A stretch of DNA of 6,978 bases, from assembly GCA_013821525.1 (NCBI GenBank), contig JACDGR010000180.1, forward strand, positions 1 through 6,978. Direction: 5' to 3'. This document shows positions 5,748 to 6,978 of the stretch, one piece after another (position 1 is the first letter of the stretch; every line of letters begins with the position of its first letter). A model generated the notes under the pieces. The model did not search any database and was not told the DNA's origin. It was given only the letters and a program-made list of their open reading frames with translations. Source of the DNA: Actinomycetota bacterium (lineage in GTDB: Bacteria > Actinomycetota > Thermoleophilia > Gaiellales > Gaiellaceae). Both the position numbers and the translations under genes were made by a program.

Positions 5748-6614
5748 TCAGGCCGCGGTTTTCAGTAGTGCTCCTTGTGCATCGTCCCACGTCGCGCGGA
5801 CCTCGTGCGGCGTCTTGTAGTCGAGCCGGCTGTGAGGCCGGTCGTGGTAGTGGTCGATGTAGGCGGCGATCACCTCCCGTGCCTGCTCGAGCGTCTCGAA
5901 CTCGTTGCGCCAGACGCAGCGCTCCTTGAGGTAGCGGAACCAGCTTTCGATGAAGGCCTGACTCTCGGGGTCGCGGTAGCCGCCGCGGCGATGCTTGACG
6001 CCGAGAGCCGAGATCACCAGTCGCGTCGCACGGGCGGTGAACGCCGAGCCGTTGTCGGTACCGAGGGTGAGCGTTCCCGGCGCGATGGCCTGCGCGAGCA
6101 CTGCTCGTTCGATCAACGTGATCGCCTCGCTGGCGCGGCAGCGCAGGCTGAGCTGCCAGCCGACGATCTCCCGCGTGCAGCAGTCGATGATCGCGTTCAG
6201 GTAGACCCAGCCGTGCTCGGCGACCCAGACCGAGGTCATGTCCAGATGCCAGAGCTGGCCGGGACGGTCGACCTTGAAGAACCCCGGCCGCCGGCGCTTG
6301 GGCTCGCGGCCGCAGCGCTGGATCAGCTGCTGCTCGCGCATCACGCGCAGCACGCGCTTGCGGTTCACCGCGACGCCGAGCTTGCGCCCGACCCAGGCCG
6401 TGATGATGCGGTAGCCGTCGGTCGGGTTCGCCTTCGCGACCTCGACGATCGCCGCGTCGACCGAACCGACGGCCGGCGCACGCCGCGCCGGCGCCCGACG
6501 CGGCTTCGGGACGCGGTAGAGCGCCTGACGGGTGATCTGCATGACGCGCGCCACACTCGCCAAGGCGTAGCCCTCGGCGACCAGCACACGGGACCGAGCG
6601 ACGCGCATGCTCAC
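5748..6614 (-). CDS. IS3-family transposase OrfB (rve/DDE integrase core)
   Basis: 288-residue catalytic subunit that cuts and joins transposon ends. Seen: an N-terminal HTH_21-like region (about 10-100, with YRIITAWVGRKLG), then the integrase core with the full triad D125 (WHLDMT), D187 (LGTDNGSAF) and E223 (FIESWF), spaced as DD(35)E, and the terminal HYHDRPHSRLDYKTP block (255-269) typical of IS3. No internal stops; it looks functional. Its own start is GTG 6614, overlapping the orfA stop as GTGA, but the active transposase is probably an OrfAB fusion made by -1 frameshifting from orfA. The last codons encode ALLKTAA before TGA. Confidence 0.94.
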   Translation of the reverse strand: MSMRVARSRVLVAEGYALASVARVMQITRQALYRVPKPRRAPARRAPAVGSVDAAIVEVAKANPTDGYRIITAWVGRKLGVAVNRKRVLRVMREQQLIQRCGREPKRRRPGFFKVDRPGQLWHLDMTSVWVAEHGWVYLNAIIDCCTREIVGWQLSLRCRASEAITLIERAVLAQAIAPGTLTLGTDNGSAFTARATRLVISALGVKHRRGGYRDPESQAFIESWFRYLKERCVWRNEFETLEQAREVIAAYIDHYHDRPHSRLDYKTPHEVRATWDDAQGALLKTAA

Positions 6615-6638
6615 TGCCAGGTCCCCAATGCTTTTCCC
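6590..6638 (-). promoter_or_regulatory. Programmed -1 ribosomal frameshift site between orfA and orfB
   Basis: On the minus strand the heptamer GGGAAAA (6638-6632) is read in the orfA frame as G GGA AAA, the X XXY YYZ pattern. Slipping back one base leads exactly into the orfB frame, which is open here (GGG AAA AGC ATT GGG GAC CTG GCA GTG). Six nucleotides further, GGGACC (6625-6620) can pair with GGTCCC (6595-6590), a stem at the right spacing for a stimulator; a few more pairs are possible inside. The product would join OrfA after its residue Lys75 to OrfB. Confidence 0.6.
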
Positions 6639-6856
6639 GCGATCTCAAGCTCGTAGGTCTTGCGTCCCAGCGCTCGCTCGAGCTCGGCGACCTTGCGGCG
6701 CAACTCGCGCTCACCACTGCGCTCCTCCTTGCCGGCCAGGGCACCTCGGCCGGCCTCGAGGATCCGGTCACGCCACCCGTAATACAGCGTCTCCGCGATC
6801 CCATGCTCGCGACAGACATCACGGACAGACCGATCACCACGCATCCCGGCAAGCAC
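6611..6856 (-). CDS. IS3-family OrfA (helix-turn-helix DNA-binding subunit)
   Basis: 81 residues as called. It binds the IS ends and, fused to OrfB, gives the transposase. Seen: helix-turn-helix with RSVRDVCREHGIAETLYYGW (residues 9-28) and a heptad-like leucine-zipper segment (about 46-76, ERELRRKVAELERALGRKTY) used for multimerisation. GTG 6856 or ATG 6844 could serve as start, but neither has a clear ribosome binding site and family members usually carry 10-20 more residues before this point. The same frame continues upstream as NPGRTKI to a TAG at 6878-6880, and is open again beyond it, so this may be a 5'-damaged gene. The stop overlaps the orfB start. Confidence 0.85.
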   Translation of the reverse strand: MLAGMRGDRSVRDVCREHGIAETLYYGWRDRILEAGRGALAGKEERSGERELRRKVAELERALGRKTYELEIAGKALGTWQ

Positions 6857-6978
6857 GATCTTGGTCCGTCCCGGGTTCTACGCCGACTGTTTTAGTTGGT
6901 TTTCGTTTTTGATCTCGTGGTCTGATTCGGTCTTCCCGGCCGTGTCGGACCGGTAGTTCGCGGCGGTCTCGTTTGGGG
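6857..6978 (-). other. Open frame entering from the right edge, in phase with orfA but closed by TAG
   Basis: In the orfA phase, the minus strand from the window edge codes for 32 residues (PNETAANYRSDTAGKTESDH, then EIKNENQLKQSA) before TAG at 6878-6880. Eight codons later comes the called orfA start. Codon use is G/C-biased at third positions in the first two thirds, then A-rich. Two readings fit: a 5' extension of orfA broken by a nonsense mutation, or the tail of an unrelated gene that the IS entered. I recognise no family in these 32 residues. Confidence 0.4.

Larger units (their letters stand above)
5717..6978 (-). mobile_element. IS3-family insertion sequence, transcribed leftward, right end not resolved
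   Basis: Two-gene element with orfA (helix-turn-helix) and orfB (DDE transposase) in the usual overlapping arrangement. The inner limit near 5717-5720 is where phospholipase D homology stops; from TG at 5717 or 5720 about 30 nt lead to the orfB stop, a normal IS3 terminal distance, and the stretch CTCCCCGGCGGCGTTGACAG (5728-5747) has the look of an IS3 terminal repeat. No matching inverted partner is found near 6880-6978, and the phospholipase D frame does not resume, so the upstream end probably lies beyond the window or was rearranged. Target-site duplication cannot be checked. Confidence 0.8.

Noticed and set aside
5775..6656. Plus-strand open frame of 293 codons across the IS
   Set aside because: Exact antisense of orfB, which has an intact DD(35)E triad; the plus translation has no family features.
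5735..6885. CGGCGTTGA (5735-5743) against CGGCGTAGA on the other strand (6885-6877) as IS terminal repeats
   Set aside because: Eight of nine bases match, but similarity vanishes outward on both sides and the right copy lacks a terminal TG, so it is probably chance.

Overview
The window reads as chromosomal DNA of a high-GC actinobacterium. The supports are strong G/C preference at third codon positions, frequent GTG starts and GTGA/ATGA gene overlaps, and small families typical of Actinobacteria (DUF6458, DUF1206). A Thermoleophilia/Solirubrobacterales-like host is my guess from overall feel and has not been tested.

Positions 1-2435 hold a sugar or sugar-acid catabolic locus. A partial aldo/keto reductase of the sugar-dehydrogenase type runs left. 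Divergent from it is a two-gene operon of a KDPG-type aldolase (eda-like) and a PfkB sugar kinase (kdgK-like), joined by a GTGA overlap. Oxidation of an aldose by the reductase, loss of water by a dehydratase outside the window, phosphorylation of the 2-keto-3-deoxy acid by the kinase and cleavage by the aldolase would make an Entner-Doudoroff / De Ley-Doudoroff style route to pyruvate.

Positions 2436-3454 are about 1 kb with no convincing intact gene, but they are not empty. They carry a well-formed SAM-I (S-box) riboswitch aptamer at 2490-2588 with no methionine or sulfur gene behind it. Further on is the decayed C-terminal end of a tyrosine recombinase on the minus strand (about 3193-3345), then a perfect 12-bp hairpin with a T run in plus orientation (3409-3446). 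This looks like a scar where an element arrived and left, or where a gene was lost behind its riboswitch.

Positions 3455-5743 hold envelope-type genes: a minus-strand DUF6458 two-helix membrane protein with an excellent ribosome binding site; then, after a gap with one strong hairpin, a plus-strand set made of a 66-residue basic protein, a DUF1206 six-helix membrane protein (ATGA overlap) and, 7 nt later, a phospholipase D / cardiolipin synthase-like gene. The last is cut off just before its first HxK catalytic motif.

Positions from about 5717 to the right edge are an IS3-family insertion sequence on the minus strand (orfA, orfB with an intact DD(35)E triad), which supplies the sequence that truncates the phospholipase D gene. 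The orfA/orfB junction carries a G_GGA_AAA slippery heptamer and a downstream stem, as expected for programmed -1 frameshifting. The coding frame upstream of orfA is open to the window edge except for one in-frame TAG, so the outer end of the element cannot be placed.
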